From the NCBI GenBank assembly GCA_021732665.1, contig JAKFUL010000020.1:1-53479 (forward strand): a stretch of 53,479 nucleotides of DNA, in the 5' to 3' direction. This document shows positions 1-8,729 of the stretch, piece after piece; position 1 is the first letter of the stretch, and the number at the start of each line of letters is the position of its first letter. The notes under the pieces are model-generated. The model saw only the letters and a program-made list of their open reading frames with translations. It made no database searches and had not been told where the DNA came from. This DNA is from Acetobacteraceae bacterium. GTDB taxonomy: Bacteria > Pseudomonadota > Alphaproteobacteria > Acetobacterales > Acetobacteraceae. The translations under genes and the position numbers were made by a program.

Positions 1-211
1 CCCCCCCACCAAAGGCCGAAAGGCCCTTGGAACCCTTGAATTGATCGGAGGTGGGAGGGAGGGGGCCAGAGCGAGCGTTGAGATCGCGCGACCGCCAGCC
101 CCCTCCCTCCCACCTCCGATAAACCGAACACGGTCCAGGGCCGGGTCGGCCCTGGTGGGGGGTGCAGGGGGGCAAAGCCCCCTTGCGGGCCGCGCTCACA
201 ACCCCGCCTCA
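1..211. repeat. large palindromic intergenic element, copy A (left end cut by window)
   Basis: A perfect 23-bp inverted repeat (44-66 against 98-120) encloses a 31-base centre. Further matching halves lie outside it: the stretch 11-30 pairs in design with the hairpin 135-155, and a GGGGGG-CAAAG-CCCCC hairpin lies at 167-182. The layout and part of the sequence match the element at 43482-43730. The right arm runs into the manC stop codon at 209-211. By symmetry around base 82 the left arm should begin about 50 bases before the window. No gene is seen in 1-208. An open frame there merely reads through the palindrome. Confidence 0.75.
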
Positions 212-1639
212 AGCCCGCCCATAGGTGTCCTCGATCCGCACGATGTCGTCTTCGCCCAGGTAGCTGCCCACCTGCACCTCGATCAGTGTCAGCGGGATTT
301 TTCCCGGGTTTTCCAGTCGGTGGACGCAGCCCAGCGGTAGGTACACGCTCTCATTCTCGCGCAGCATGATCCGTTCATCATCGCGCACGACGATGGCCGT
401 GCCGTTCACCACCACCCAGTGTTCGGCGCGATGAAAATGCTTTTGCAGCGAGAGTTTGCTGCCCGGCCGCACCGAGATCTGTTTCACCTGGAAGCGGCTG
501 CCCTGGATCAGCCCTTCGTAATGCCCCCAGGGCCGGTACATCTTGCGATGTTCGGTGGCCTGCTTGATGCCCGCGGCGCGCAGCCGTTCCACCAGTTTCT
601 TGACGTCCTGGGCGTGGTCGCGGTGCAGCGCCAGCACGGCGTCGTCGGTCACCACCAGCACGGCGTCTTCCAGCCCGACCACGCCGGTCAGGATGCCTTC
701 GCTGCGGATGAAGCAGTTCTTCGCGTTGACCAGATGCACCGGGCCTTCGGCGTGGTTGCCCTGGGCGTCGCGCTCGGCGATCTGCCACAGCGCGTCCCAG
801 CTGCCCACATCCGACCAGCCCAGCGTGGCCGGCACCACCGCCGCGTCGCCCGTGCGTTCCATCACCGCGTAGTCGATGGAGATCGAGGGCGCCTGGGCGA
901 AGCTCGCGGCGTCGAGGCGGACGAAATCCAGGTCGCGCGTCGCGGCCGCTATGGCGTTGTGCACCGCGCCCAGCACATCGGGCGCGAAGCGCGTCAATTC
1001 CCGCAGCAGCGTGGCCGCCTGGGCCACGAACATGCCGCTGTTCCACAGATGCCGGCCGCCATCGAGGAAGCGCTGCGCCGTCGCCGCGTCGGGCTTTTCC
1101 ACGAAGCGTTCAAGCGCCAGCACGCCTGGCGCGCCGTCCAGCGCGGCGCCGGATTCGATATAGCCGAAGCCGGTCTCCGGCGCCGTGGGCCGCATGCCGA
1201 AGGTCACGATCCGCCCCAGCCCCGCCGCCACCACCGCCTGCGCCAGGGCGGCATGCAGCGCCGGCACATCGGCGATCGCGCTGTCGGCCGGCATGATCCA
1301 GAGCACGCAGCCCGGATCGGTCTCCTCGGCCAGCAGGGCGGCGGCGGCGACTGCGGGTGCGGAGTTGCGCCCGGCCGGTTCCAGCAGGATGCGCGCGCCA
1401 TCCACCCGGGCCTCGCGCAGCTGTTCGGCGGCGAGGAAGCGATGCGCCTCGTTGCACACCACGATGGGTGGTGCGAAGCCCGGGCCCGCGGCGCGCAGCG
1501 CGGTCGCCGCCAGCATGGTCTGCTCGCCCACCAGCGGCCAGAACTGCTTGGGATAGGTCTCGCGCGACAGCGGCCAAAGCCTGCTGCCGGTGCCACCGGA
1601 AAGGATGACCGGGATGATGGTGGGTTGGGTCGTGCTCAT
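209..1639 (-). CDS. manC: mannose-1-phosphate guanylyltransferase / mannose-6-phosphate isomerase
   Basis: This bifunctional cytosolic enzyme makes GDP-mannose from mannose-1-phosphate and GTP, and its second domain interconverts mannose-6-phosphate and fructose-6-phosphate. It feeds exopolysaccharide or LPS synthesis. The protein is 476 residues, the normal family length. The nucleotidyltransferase signature GGTGSRLWPLSR lies near residues 15-26, followed by FVEKP. The C-terminal cupin (type II isomerase) has RPWGHYE, QKHFHRAEHWVVV and an LPLGCVHRLENPG stretch. The ATG at 1639 was chosen because the frame stays open far upstream without any homology, and the domain begins right after MSTTQPTIIPVILSGG. 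It is divergent from a glycosyltransferase, which fits a polysaccharide role. Orthologues are also called xanB or algA. Confidence 0.95.
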   Translation of the reverse strand: MSTTQPTIIPVILSGGTGSRLWPLSRETYPKQFWPLVGEQTMLAATALRAAGPGFAPPIVVCNEAHRFLAAEQLREARVDGARILLEPAGRNSAPAVAAAALLAEETDPGCVLWIMPADSAIADVPALHAALAQAVVAAGLGRIVTFGMRPTAPETGFGYIESGAALDGAPGVLALERFVEKPDAATAQRFLDGGRHLWNSGMFVAQAATLLRELTRFAPDVLGAVHNAIAAATRDLDFVRLDAASFAQAPSISIDYAVMERTGDAAVVPATLGWSDVGSWDALWQIAERDAQGNHAEGPVHLVNAKNCFIRSEGILTGVVGLEDAVLVVTDDAVLALHRDHAQDVKKLVERLRAAGIKQATEHRKMYRPWGHYEGLIQGSRFQVKQISVRPGSKLSLQKHFHRAEHWVVVNGTAIVVRDDERIMLRENESVYLPLGCVHRLENPGKIPLTLIEVQVGSYLGEDDIVRIEDTYGRA

Positions 1640-1741
1640 GCGCGGGCGGTCGATCCTGTTCGGCAGTGGCGGAGGTTTTGCCGCAGAAGCGGCGATGCCG
1701 GAAGGGTTGCCTCCGGCCCGGCGACGGCTTAGCCCCGATTC

Positions 1742-3010
1742 ATGGCAGGATTGCAAACGGATCAGGGCCTTTACCTGTTGGATGGCCACAATCTGGCGAT
1801 GGCCCAGGGCACGGGCATCGCGACCTATGCCCGTGGCCTGGCGGCGGCGGTGGCGGCGCAGGGTTTCCGGCCCGGGGTGATCCATGGCGCCGATCCGGGC
1901 CGGCCAATGGCACCGGGCAGGGCAGGGGGCGCGCTGCGCCTGGCGCGCCGGCTGGCCGGCCAGGCCGAGATCGCCTGGCGGGGCGGCGTGCTGCCGGTGC
2001 GCGCCGACGGGCCCGCGGTGGCCGGCCTGCCCGCGGGCACGCTGGCCTTCAACGCGCGCGACTGCATCGGCCGGGCGCATCTGCATCTGCGCAGGAGCGG
2101 CGCCATGCTGCCGCTGCGGATGCCCGCCGGCATCGCCCCGCGCGCCATGCACTGGACCTATGCAGTGCCGCTGCGGCTGGAGGGCGCGCCCAACCTCTAT
2201 TCCGTGCTCGACCTCATCCCCCTGGTGATGCCCGAAACGACACTGACCAACCTCCCCCTCTACCGCCGCATGACCGCATTGATCGCCGACAGCGCCAGCC
2301 ACATCGTCACCATCAGCGAATGGTCGCGCCAGGACATCATCCGCCTGCTGGGCGTGGCGCCCGGGCGGGTGACCAACACCTGGCTGGGGGTGGAGCCCGA
2401 CGCCGCGACCCTGGCCCTGCCCGAAGCCGCGCTGGCGGCAAGCCTGGCCGGCCATGGCCTCGCCCTCCAGGGCTATTTCCTGTTCTACGCCGCGATCGAG
2501 CCGCGAAAAAACCTCCGCCGCCTGATCGACGCCTATCTGTCGACCGACATCGCCGCCCCCCTGATCATCGCCGGCAAGAAGGCCTGGCTGTGGGAGGCGG
2601 AGCTGGCGGCCCTGGCCGGGCGGGAAAACCTGCCCGATGGCCGGGTGCGGCTGCTGGGGCACCTGCCGCGGGGCGAGCTGATGGCGCTGGCGCGCGGCGC
2701 CCGCGCCGTGTGCTTCCCCAGCCTGTATGAAGGCTTCGGGCTGCCGGCGGTGGAGGCCATGGCGCTGGGCACGCCGGTGCTGACCAGCACGGCGTCCTGC
2801 ATGCCCGAGATCGTGGCCGATGCGGCGCTTTGCGCGAACGCGCATTCGGTGCCGGCGCTGGCCCAGGCCCTGCGCGCGCTCGACTCCGACGCCGATCTGC
2901 GTGCCCGGCTGGCCGATGCCGGGCCGCGGCGCGCCGCCTTCTTCAGCCCGGCGCGCTATGGCGAGAGGCTGGCCGCGCTGCATGCGACGCTGGGGCTGAT
3001 CGCGGATTGA
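1742..3010 (+). CDS. glycosyltransferase, GT4-type (GT-B fold)
   Basis: A 422-residue cytosolic glycosyltransferase of the GT1/GT4 group, which moves a sugar from a nucleotide donor (plausibly GDP-mannose, given the neighbour) to a growing glycan. The N-terminal half is a poorly conserved acceptor domain. The donor domain shows YAAIEPRKNLRRLIDAY, RVRLLGHLPRGEL and the E-x7-E signature YEGFGLPAVEAMALGTPV near residues 330-347. It starts 102 bases from the divergent manC, and the same strand continues with a DUF4214 protein and a second GT-like protein. Acceptor and linkage cannot be read from the sequence. Confidence 0.85.
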   Translation: MAGLQTDQGLYLLDGHNLAMAQGTGIATYARGLAAAVAAQGFRPGVIHGADPGRPMAPGRAGGALRLARRLAGQAEIAWRGGVLPVRADGPAVAGLPAGTLAFNARDCIGRAHLHLRRSGAMLPLRMPAGIAPRAMHWTYAVPLRLEGAPNLYSVLDLIPLVMPETTLTNLPLYRRMTALIADSASHIVTISEWSRQDIIRLLGVAPGRVTNTWLGVEPDAATLALPEAALAASLAGHGLALQGYFLFYAAIEPRKNLRRLIDAYLSTDIAAPLIIAGKKAWLWEAELAALAGRENLPDGRVRLLGHLPRGELMALARGARAVCFPSLYEGFGLPAVEAMALGTPVLTSTASCMPEIVADAALCANAHSVPALAQALRALDSDADLRARLADAGPRRAAFFSPARYGERLAALHATLGLIAD

Positions 3011-3053
3011 CCCGCGCGCCGCTTCTCGCCATCACCGCCACAGGAGGGCCCGC

Positions 3054-3596
3054 ATGGCCAGCATCTCAGCGTCCGAACTGCTGATCGGGTCCGACGAGGA
3101 TTTCGTCATCAACCTCTATCTTGCCGTGCTGCGGCGCTGGCCGGATCCGGAGGGGTTCGCCCATTTCACCGCCAAGATCGCGGGCGACGCCTGGGCCAGG
3201 CAGGGCGTGATGATGGAGCTCGCCAGCTCGCCCGAGGCGATCCAGCATGGCGACAGGCTGGACGTGCCCGACCCGCTGCCGCCGGCCGAGCCGCTGCGCG
3301 CCATGCAGGCGCAGCTGGCGCTGCGCAGCGAATACCTGCACCGCCTGGCCAGCGCGCCGCCGCCCGTGGCACCGGCCGCGCCGGTGGAGGCGACGGCGCC
3401 GCTATTGCGCGAGCTGCGCGCCGAGCTGGAGGCGCTGCGGCGCGAGATGCGCGAACGCCTGGCCGAGATCTCGGCCGGCCCCCTGCCGCAAAGCCCCGCC
3501 ATCCCCGACATGGCGGATTACGTGAACGACATGCTTGCCCTGGCCGAGGCGCGGATGGAGCTGCGAATCCGGGGGCTGGAAAAGCGCTCGTCGTGA
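3054..3596 (+). CDS. DUF4214-type domain protein with coiled-coil tail
   Basis: A 180-residue protein with no signal peptide. Residues about 12-65 (DEDFVINLYLAVLRRWPDPEGF and following) match the DUF4214 pattern of an L-Y-x-x-x-L-x-R-x-P-D-x-x-G helix pair. That domain is common in bacterial surface or polysaccharide-associated proteins and has no settled function. A proline/alanine linker follows, and then a charged helical stretch (LRELRAELEALRREMRERL) likely to form a coiled coil. An AGGAGG ribosome site lies just upstream. The stop overlaps the GTG start of the next gene, so the pair is probably co-translated with the preceding glycosyltransferase. Confidence 0.7.
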   Translation: MASISASELLIGSDEDFVINLYLAVLRRWPDPEGFAHFTAKIAGDAWARQGVMMELASSPEAIQHGDRLDVPDPLPPAEPLRAMQAQLALRSEYLHRLASAPPPVAPAAPVEATAPLLRELRAELEALRREMRERLAEISAGPLPQSPAIPDMADYVNDMLALAEARMELRIRGLEKRSS

Positions 3597-4615
3597 AGCC
3601 CTGGCCTGCCCTGCTGGTGTCGGCGCCGATGCGCGGCCCGGCGGGGCGGCGGGTGAGGCCGCTGCTGGCCGCCATCGCCGCACTCTGCCCCGCGCGGTTC
3701 ATCGTGGCCGGCCCCAGCGAGGCCGATCTCGCGCCCGGCCCCGCGCTTGGCTTCGCCGAATGGCTGGACGAGCCGGCGCTGGACCACCTGCCGCATCTGC
3801 ACATCCTGGCCGATGATGGTGCGGCGGCGCATGCGCTGCGCGCGGCCCTGCTGCGGCCCGGCGTCACGGTGCTCGACGATCCCGGCCTGGCTCGGCTGCA
3901 CCGCGCCATGACGCTCGATACCGGGCAGGTGGAGCCCTGGCTGCGGCTGCTGGCGCGCCAGCACGGGCCGGCGGCGCGCCGGCTGGGGCGGGCGGCGCTG
4001 GCCGGGCTGGAGACGCCGGCGCAATGGTTCCGCATGCCGATGCTCGATGAGCTTGCCGAGGTCGCGCCGCTGCTCGTCACCCGCGGCCGCCATGCGCTGG
4101 GCTTCCTGCCGCCGGGCAGCCGGGCGGTGGCGCTGCCCGCGCCCTTTCCGACGCCCACTCCCAGCCCCGGGCCGGGCCGGCGGGGCCTGGCGCTGGCGCT
4201 GGCCCACCCGCTCTCGGCCCGCGCGCTGGCACCCCTGGCGGAGGCGGCGGCGCTGGCCGATGCCACCCTGCTGCCCTGGCTGCCCGGCGATGACCGGGCG
4301 CTGGAGGCCGCCGATGCCGCGCTGGCCCTGGCGCTGCCCTTCGGCGCCACGCCGCTCGACCCGCTGCGCCGGGCCCTGGCGCGGGGCCTGCCGGTGCTGG
4401 CCTGGGAGGGCGATCCGGCCGCGGAAATTCCCCCGCCCGCGGTCACCCCCATCGCCTGGCCGGCCGGGCCGCCGGCCCTGGCCCAGGCCATGCGCGCCCT
4501 GCTGGACGGGGCCGCGCCGCGCGGTGCGGCGGCGCTGCAACAGGCCGCGGCCCATGCGCCGCGCGACGCCGCGGCGGCATTGCTGGCGCTGGTTCCGGGT
4601 TGCCGGGTCGGCTGA
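3593..4615 (+). CDS. putative glycosyltransferase-like protein, function unknown
   Basis: A 340-residue alanine- and leucine-rich cytosolic protein starting with GTG in a GTGA overlap with the DUF4214 gene. No catalytic motif is secure. The C-terminal part (LDPLRRALARGLPVLAWEGDPAAEI near residues 255-285) resembles the region of GT-B glycosyltransferases where the donor is bound. Its position behind a clear glycosyltransferase supports a glycan role. It may equally be a degenerate or accessory member without activity. The open frame and third-position GC bias support it being a real gene; the function is weakly supported. Confidence 0.55.
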   Translation: MKPWPALLVSAPMRGPAGRRVRPLLAAIAALCPARFIVAGPSEADLAPGPALGFAEWLDEPALDHLPHLHILADDGAAAHALRAALLRPGVTVLDDPGLARLHRAMTLDTGQVEPWLRLLARQHGPAARRLGRAALAGLETPAQWFRMPMLDELAEVAPLLVTRGRHALGFLPPGSRAVALPAPFPTPTPSPGPGRRGLALALAHPLSARALAPLAEAAALADATLLPWLPGDDRALEAADAALALALPFGATPLDPLRRALARGLPVLAWEGDPAAEIPPPAVTPIAWPAGPPALAQAMRALLDGAAPRGAAALQQAAAHAPRDAAAALLALVPGCRVG

Positions 4616-4634
4616 CCAGCCCCATAACCATTCG

Positions 4635-5207
4635 ATGGCGAGACCGAGGGCCAATAGCCGCCCCGACCCTTCCGCACCGAGCCGACCCTGCGAGGCGCCC
4701 GACTGCCCGGAGCCCGGGGAGTATCGCGCGCCGAAGGACCGCACGCGGCTGCGCGAATACCACTGGTTCTGCCTGGCCCACGTGCGGGCGTACAATCTCT
4801 CCTGGGATTTCTACAAAGGCATGGCGCCGGAGCAGATCGAGGCCTCGCTGCGCCAGGACACGGGCTGGCAGCGCCCGACCTGGCCGCTGGGGCGCCTGGG
4901 CCATGGCCGGCTCGACCCCGAATTGCTGCGCGACCCCTTCGGCATCCTCAGCGGCGCCGCCGCCCGCCCCAAGCCGCCCGACCCGGCGCGCCCGCCGCCT
5001 GAGCTGCGCGCGGCACTCGACCTGCTCGACCTCAGCTGGCCGACCGACAGCGTGGCGCTGAAGACCCGCTACAAGGAGCTGGCCAAGCGCTACCATCCCG
5101 ATTCCAATGGCGGCGACCGCAGCTCCGAGGACCGTCTGAAGGATATCAACCGCGCCTATTCGCTTTTGCGCCACAAACTGGCCGGCGTGCAGGCTTCCGC
5201 CCGCTGA
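4635..5207 (+). CDS. J domain-containing protein upstream of cobS
   Basis: A 190-residue protein with a C-terminal J domain. The HPD motif ([12 protein letters not shown], near residue 155) is the part of DnaJ-like proteins that stimulates Hsp70 (DnaK) ATPase. The N-terminal part carries [15 protein letters not shown] and a [11 protein letters not shown] segment, whose cysteines and histidine could bind a metal. The ATG at 4635 was chosen because the frame is open far upstream inside the previous gene and the conserved part begins here. This gene commonly sits in front of cobS in alphaproteobacteria, so a chaperone role in assembling the cobaltochelatase is a reasonable inference. Confidence 0.85.
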   Translation: MARPRANSRPDPSAPSRPCEAPDCPEPGEYRAPKDRTRLREYHWFCLAHVRAYNLSWDFYKGMAPEQIEASLRQDTGWQRPTWPLGRLGHGRLDPELLRDPFGILSGAAARPKPPDPARPPPELRAALDLLDLSWPTDSVALKTRYKELAKRYHPDSNGGDRSSEDRLKDINRAYSLLRHKLAGVQASAR

Positions 5208-5238
5208 ATCCCTGGCTTACAAAACTCCCAACGTCCCG

Positions 5239-6246
5239 ATGAATAAGGTAGCCGCATTGTCCGACAGCAGCCCCACCAGCATGATCAATATGCCCGACAC
5301 CGAGGTGAATGCGCGCGATGTCTTCGGCGTCGACGTCAACATGATGGTGCCGGCCTACTCCGTTCGCACGGAGCATGTGCCGGAGCTTGACCCGACCTAT
5401 CAATTCGACCGTGAGACGACGCTGGCGATCTGCGCCGGCTTCGCCTTCAACCGCCGGGTGATGGTCCAGGGCTATCACGGCACCGGCAAGTCCACCCATA
5501 TCGAGCAGGTGGCGGCGCGGCTCAACTGGCCCTGCATCCGGGTGAATCTGGACAGCCACATCAGCCGTATCGACCTGATCGGCAAGGACGCCATCGTGTT
5601 GAAGGACGGCAAGCAGGTCACCGAATTCCGCGAGGGGATTCTCCCCTGGGCGCTGCAGCACCCCTGCGCGCTGGTGTTCGACGAGTATGACGCCGGCCGG
5701 CCGGATGTGATGTTCGTCATCCAGCGCGTGCTGGAGGTCGAGGGCAAGCTGACCCTGCTGGATCAAAGCCGCGTGATCCGCCCGCACCCGATGTTCCGGC
5801 TTTTCTCCACCGCCAACACGGTGGGGCTGGGCGACACGACCGGGCTCTATCATGGCACGCAGCAGATCAACCAGGGCCAGATGGACCGCTGGAATATCGT
5901 CACCACGCTGAACTACCTGCCGCATGGCCAGGAAGTGGCGATCGTGCTGGCCAAGCTGGGCGCCGAAGGCGATGCCGGGATGAAGAAGCAGGTCCAGGCG
6001 ATGGTGGCGTTGGCGGACCTGACGCGCGCTGGCTTCATTGCCGGCGATATCAGCACGGTGATGAGCCCCCGCACGGTGATCACCTGGGCCGACAATGCGC
6101 GGATTTTCGGTGATCTGGCCTTCGCCTTCCGGGTGACCTTCCTGAACAAGTGCGACGAGGCGGAGCGCGGCACGGTGGGCGAATACTACCAGCGCTGCTT
6201 CAACCAGGAGCTGCCGATGGGGACGACGTTGAGGAAGGCGGGATAA
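5239..6246 (+). CDS. cobS: aerobic cobaltochelatase subunit CobS
   Basis: An AAA+ ATPase of 335 residues. With CobT it forms the chaperone-like motor that drives cobalt insertion into hydrogenobyrinic acid a,c-diamide by CobN in the aerobic cobalamin pathway. The Walker A motif is GYHGTGKST at residues 78-86. The Walker B-like segment is [13 protein letters not shown], and a sensor-type FSTANT follows. Length and motifs are complete. It lies 31 bases after the J-domain gene. Its usual partner cobT is displaced by about 600 bases of inserted material (6250-6860), although transcription can still run through. Confidence 0.96.
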   Translation: MNKVAALSDSSPTSMINMPDTEVNARDVFGVDVNMMVPAYSVRTEHVPELDPTYQFDRETTLAICAGFAFNRRVMVQGYHGTGKSTHIEQVAARLNWPCIRVNLDSHISRIDLIGKDAIVLKDGKQVTEFREGILPWALQHPCALVFDEYDAGRPDVMFVIQRVLEVEGKLTLLDQSRVIRPHPMFRLFSTANTVGLGDTTGLYHGTQQINQGQMDRWNIVTTLNYLPHGQEVAIVLAKLGAEGDAGMKKQVQAMVALADLTRAGFIAGDISTVMSPRTVITWADNARIFGDLAFAFRVTFLNKCDEAERGTVGEYYQRCFNQELPMGTTLRKAG

Positions 6247-6249
6247 GCA

Positions 6250-6504
6250 ATGAGCGACTTATTGTCGGACCAATTGACGCAGTGTTCGGATCTCATTGAA
6301 CGACTTAAATCGCTTATTGGGAAGCAGCGCCAGCTCTTGGAGCCTCTAGCAAATGCACTTCCTTTTGAGAAGGAAGGTGCGCGGTATCAAAATATCAAGA
6401 GATGCTTAGAGCGTGGGGAAAATTTGCTTTTGCCTTTAATTGAAAATCTTGCGGCTCAGGTCGAGGAATACGAAAGGCTTTTGAAAGAGGCAGCTGAGAC
6501 GTGA
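6250..6504 (+). CDS. small hypothetical helical protein, AT-richer than its surroundings
   Basis: An 84-residue protein starting three bases after the cobS stop and ending in a GTGA overlap with the cobT-like fragment. It is almost entirely predicted helix: two heptad-like stretches (SDLIERLKSLIGKQRQLL and VEEYERLLKEAAE), no signal peptide, no membrane segment, one cysteine in each half. Codon use differs sharply from cobS and cobT, with many A/T-ending codons (tta, aaa, ttt, gaa) and GC content near one half by eye, which suggests horizontal acquisition. I do not recognise a family. The frame is intact and well placed for translation coupling. Confidence 0.6.
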   Translation: MSDLLSDQLTQCSDLIERLKSLIGKQRQLLEPLANALPFEKEGARYQNIKRCLERGENLLLPLIENLAAQVEEYERLLKEAAET

Positions 6505-6623
6505 GCGGCAAGCAGGACCTGACCCGTCAGGCTGAATTCAAGCGCGCCATTGCCCACCAGGCCGAGGCTGAGGTCGCTTTCCAACCCGGCCTTACCGCCT
6601 CCGCAGTGGATAGGTTGGCGTAA
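6501..6623 (+). pseudogene. decayed duplicate of the cobT 5' end
   Basis: This short frame (GTG start, 40 codons) reads [20 protein letters not shown] and continues to AEVAFQPG before ending at TAA. It aligns with the true CobT start ([16 protein letters not shown] ... VQVAFQPG). It has lost seven codons in the middle and diverges completely after FQPG. It therefore keeps only about the first 30 residues of the N-terminus of cobT. The overlap with the preceding gene stop mimics the overlap that the real cobT has with its own upstream gene. Most likely this is debris of a duplication or recombination event. A functional micropeptide cannot be excluded. Confidence 0.8.
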
Positions 6624-6891
6624 TGCGCTACAGTAGGCGTGAAAGCGAGGTGGTCTGATGGCATTGCAACTCGGAGCATTGCGGGATGCGTTGACCGAAG
6701 CCGGTGCATCGGCCGATTTGGCGCGCAAGGCCGCAGAGGAAGTGGCGACCTATGAAACGCGCTTCGGCAAGATCGAGGCTGACATGTCCGTGCTGAAGTG
6801 GATGGCCGGGGCAAATATCGCGTTGACTCTGCTCGTCCTCGGCAGGACCTTCTTCAGCTGATGTCCGGCAAGCAGGACCTGACCCGTCAGG
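6506..6891 (+). repeat. direct repeat of cobT 5' sequence, 360-base offset
   Basis: Bases 6506-6531 and 6866-6891 are identical over 26 bases, and weaker similarity continues to about 6590 and 6975. The copies are exactly 360 bases apart and flank the small membrane-protein gene 6658-6861. This is the footprint expected if a segment carrying a new upstream gene was joined to cobT by duplication of the cobT start region. Confidence 0.85.
6658..6861 (+). CDS. small coiled-coil protein with C-terminal membrane anchor
   Basis: A 67-residue protein. Residues 1-48 form a charged helix ([20 protein letters not shown], then [12 protein letters not shown]). Residues about 50-64 are a hydrophobic segment ([15 protein letters not shown]) that would anchor it in the inner membrane. 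The layout resembles the C-terminal part of the CCDC90/DUF1640 type of coiled-coil membrane proteins, but at this length that is only a resemblance. A GAGGTGG ribosome site precedes the ATG. Its stop overlaps the cobT start as TGATG, so it is translationally coupled to cobT. Base composition is normal for the genome, unlike the 84-residue gene upstream. Confidence 0.65.
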   Translation: MALQLGALRDALTEAGASADLARKAAEEVATYETRFGKIEADMSVLKWMAGANIALTLLVLGRTFFS

Positions 6892-8729
6892 AAGAATTCA
6901 AACGCGCCACCGCCGGCGCGCTGCGCGCCATCGCGCAGCAAACCGAAGTCCAGGTCGCCTTCCAGCCCGGCCCCGCGGGCCTTGCCGGCAAGCGCGCGCG
7001 CCTGCCGCTGCCCACCCGCTCCCTCCCGCCCGCCGAAATGGCCAAGCTGCGCGGCGCCGCCGACGCGCTGGCCCTGAAACTCCGCCACCACAATGAATCC
7101 GCCCACGCCGCCCGCATGCCCTCCCGCAAGGAAGCCCGCGAGGTTTTCGACGCGCTGGAAGACGTCCGCGTCCAGCATATCGGCGCCGCCCACATGGAAG
7201 GCGTCGCCCACAACCTGCATGTCCGGCTGAACGAGGAATGCGAGGCCGAGGGCTATGACCGCATGACGCGCAAGGACCAGCTGCCGCTGCACGCGGCGCT
7301 GAGCCTGATCGCGCGCGAACGCATCACCGGCCAGCCCGCCCCCGCCGCCGCCCAGCGCATCCTCAAGGAATGGCGCGGCACGCTGGACGAGAAGGCCGAG
7401 GCGGCGATGGCCGACCTCGTCACCTCCACCGACAGCCAGGAAAACTACGCCCGCGCCGCCAGAAAACTGCTCACCGCGCTCGACCTCGCCGAAGCCGAGC
7501 TGGAAAGCGAGGCCGAGCAGGATGACGAGGGCGACGAGGGCGGCGACGACCAGACCCAGCAGGAGCAATCCAGCCAGGGCGAGGCCCAGGCGCAGGAACA
7601 GGAAGCCATGTCCGGCGCCGAGCCCGAGACCATGGAAGGCGAGGCCTCGGACGAGGAAGCCCAGGAATCCGAGGAGGAAGGCGCCTCCGCCGAGGGCGAT
7701 GACAAGCCCGGCGGCCCGCAACAGCGCCGGGAAATCCCGCATGTCGATGACGGCAGCAAATACCGCGCCTTCACCACCAATTTCGATGAGGTGGTCGAGG
7801 CCGATGACCTTTGCGATCCGGAGGAGCTGACCCGGCTGCGGCAACAGCTGGATCAACAACTGCAACACTTGCAAGGCGTGGTCAGCAAGCTGGCCAACCG
7901 GCTGCAAAGGCGATTGCTCGCGCAGCAGCAGCGCGCCTGGGAGTTCGACCTGGAGGAAGGGCTGCTCGACGTCGCCCGCCTCGCCCGCGTCGTCGCCAAC
8001 CCCACCATCTCGCTCTCCTACAAGCGCGAGCGCGAGGCGGATTTCCGCGACACCGTCGTCACCCTGCTGATCGACAATTCCGGCTCCATGCGCGGCCGCC
8101 CGATCACGGTCGCCGCCATGTGCGCCGATATCCTCGCCCGCACCCTGGAACGCTGCGCCGTCAAGGTCGAAATCCTCGGCTTCACCACCCGCGCCTGGAA
8201 GGGCGGCCAGAGCCGCGAGCGCTGGGTGCAGGAAGGCAAGCCGCGCAACCCCGGCCGCCTGAACGATCTGCGCCATGTCGTCTACAAGCCCGCCGACGCG
8301 CCGATGCGCCGGGCGCGGAAAAACATCGGCCTGATGCTGCGCGAGGGGCTGCTGAAGGAAAACATCGACGGCGAGGCGCTGGCCTGGGCCTATAAGCGCC
8401 TGCTGACCAGGACCGAGCATCGCCGCATCCTGATGGTGATCTCCGACGGCGCGCCGGTGGATGATTCCACGCTGAGCGTGAACCCGGGGAATTACCTGGA
8501 AAAGCACCTGCGCGAGGTGATCAAGGACATCGAGGCACGCGACCAGGTCGAGCTGATCGCCATCGGCATCGGCCATGACGTGACCCGCTACTACCGCCGC
8601 GCCGTCACCATCGTCGATGCCGAGGAACTCGGCGGCACGATGATGAAGAAACTCACGGAACTGTTCGACGAGGATGCCGCCGCCGCCTGGCAGCGCGCCT
8701 CCGCGGAGCGGGCGCCCGCTATCCTCTGA
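6861..8729 (+). CDS. cobT: aerobic cobaltochelatase subunit CobT
   Basis: CobT (622 residues) pairs with CobS in the ATP-driven cobaltochelatase complex. The N-terminal region is followed by a very acidic low-complexity linker (about residues 212-282, rich in E, D and Q). A C-terminal von Willebrand A domain follows, whose metal-site motif DNSGS is at residues 405-409 ([13 protein letters not shown]). The domain ends with [20 protein letters not shown]. The ATG at 6861 was chosen because it gives the conserved [16 protein letters not shown] start and a TGATG junction. An in-frame ATG at 6798 lies inside the small membrane-protein gene. Confidence 0.95.
   Translation: MSGKQDLTRQEEFKRATAGALRAIAQQTEVQVAFQPGPAGLAGKRARLPLPTRSLPPAEMAKLRGAADALALKLRHHNESAHAARMPSRKEAREVFDALEDVRVQHIGAAHMEGVAHNLHVRLNEECEAEGYDRMTRKDQLPLHAALSLIARERITGQPAPAAAQRILKEWRGTLDEKAEAAMADLVTSTDSQENYARAARKLLTALDLAEAELESEAEQDDEGDEGGDDQTQQEQSSQGEAQAQEQEAMSGAEPETMEGEASDEEAQESEEEGASAEGDDKPGGPQQRREIPHVDDGSKYRAFTTNFDEVVEADDLCDPEELTRLRQQLDQQLQHLQGVVSKLANRLQRRLLAQQQRAWEFDLEEGLLDVARLARVVANPTISLSYKREREADFRDTVVTLLIDNSGSMRGRPITVAAMCADILARTLERCAVKVEILGFTTRAWKGGQSRERWVQEGKPRNPGRLNDLRHVVYKPADAPMRRARKNIGLMLREGLLKENIDGEALAWAYKRLLTRTEHRRILMVISDGAPVDDSTLSVNPGNYLEKHLREVIKDIEARDQVELIAIGIGHDVTRYYRRAVTIVDAEELGGTMMKKLTELFDEDAAAAWQRASAERAPAIL

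Noticed and set aside
41..340. Short rightward frame at the window start
   Set aside because: Reads through the palindromic element and into manC antisense; palindromes in GC-rich DNA stay open by chance.
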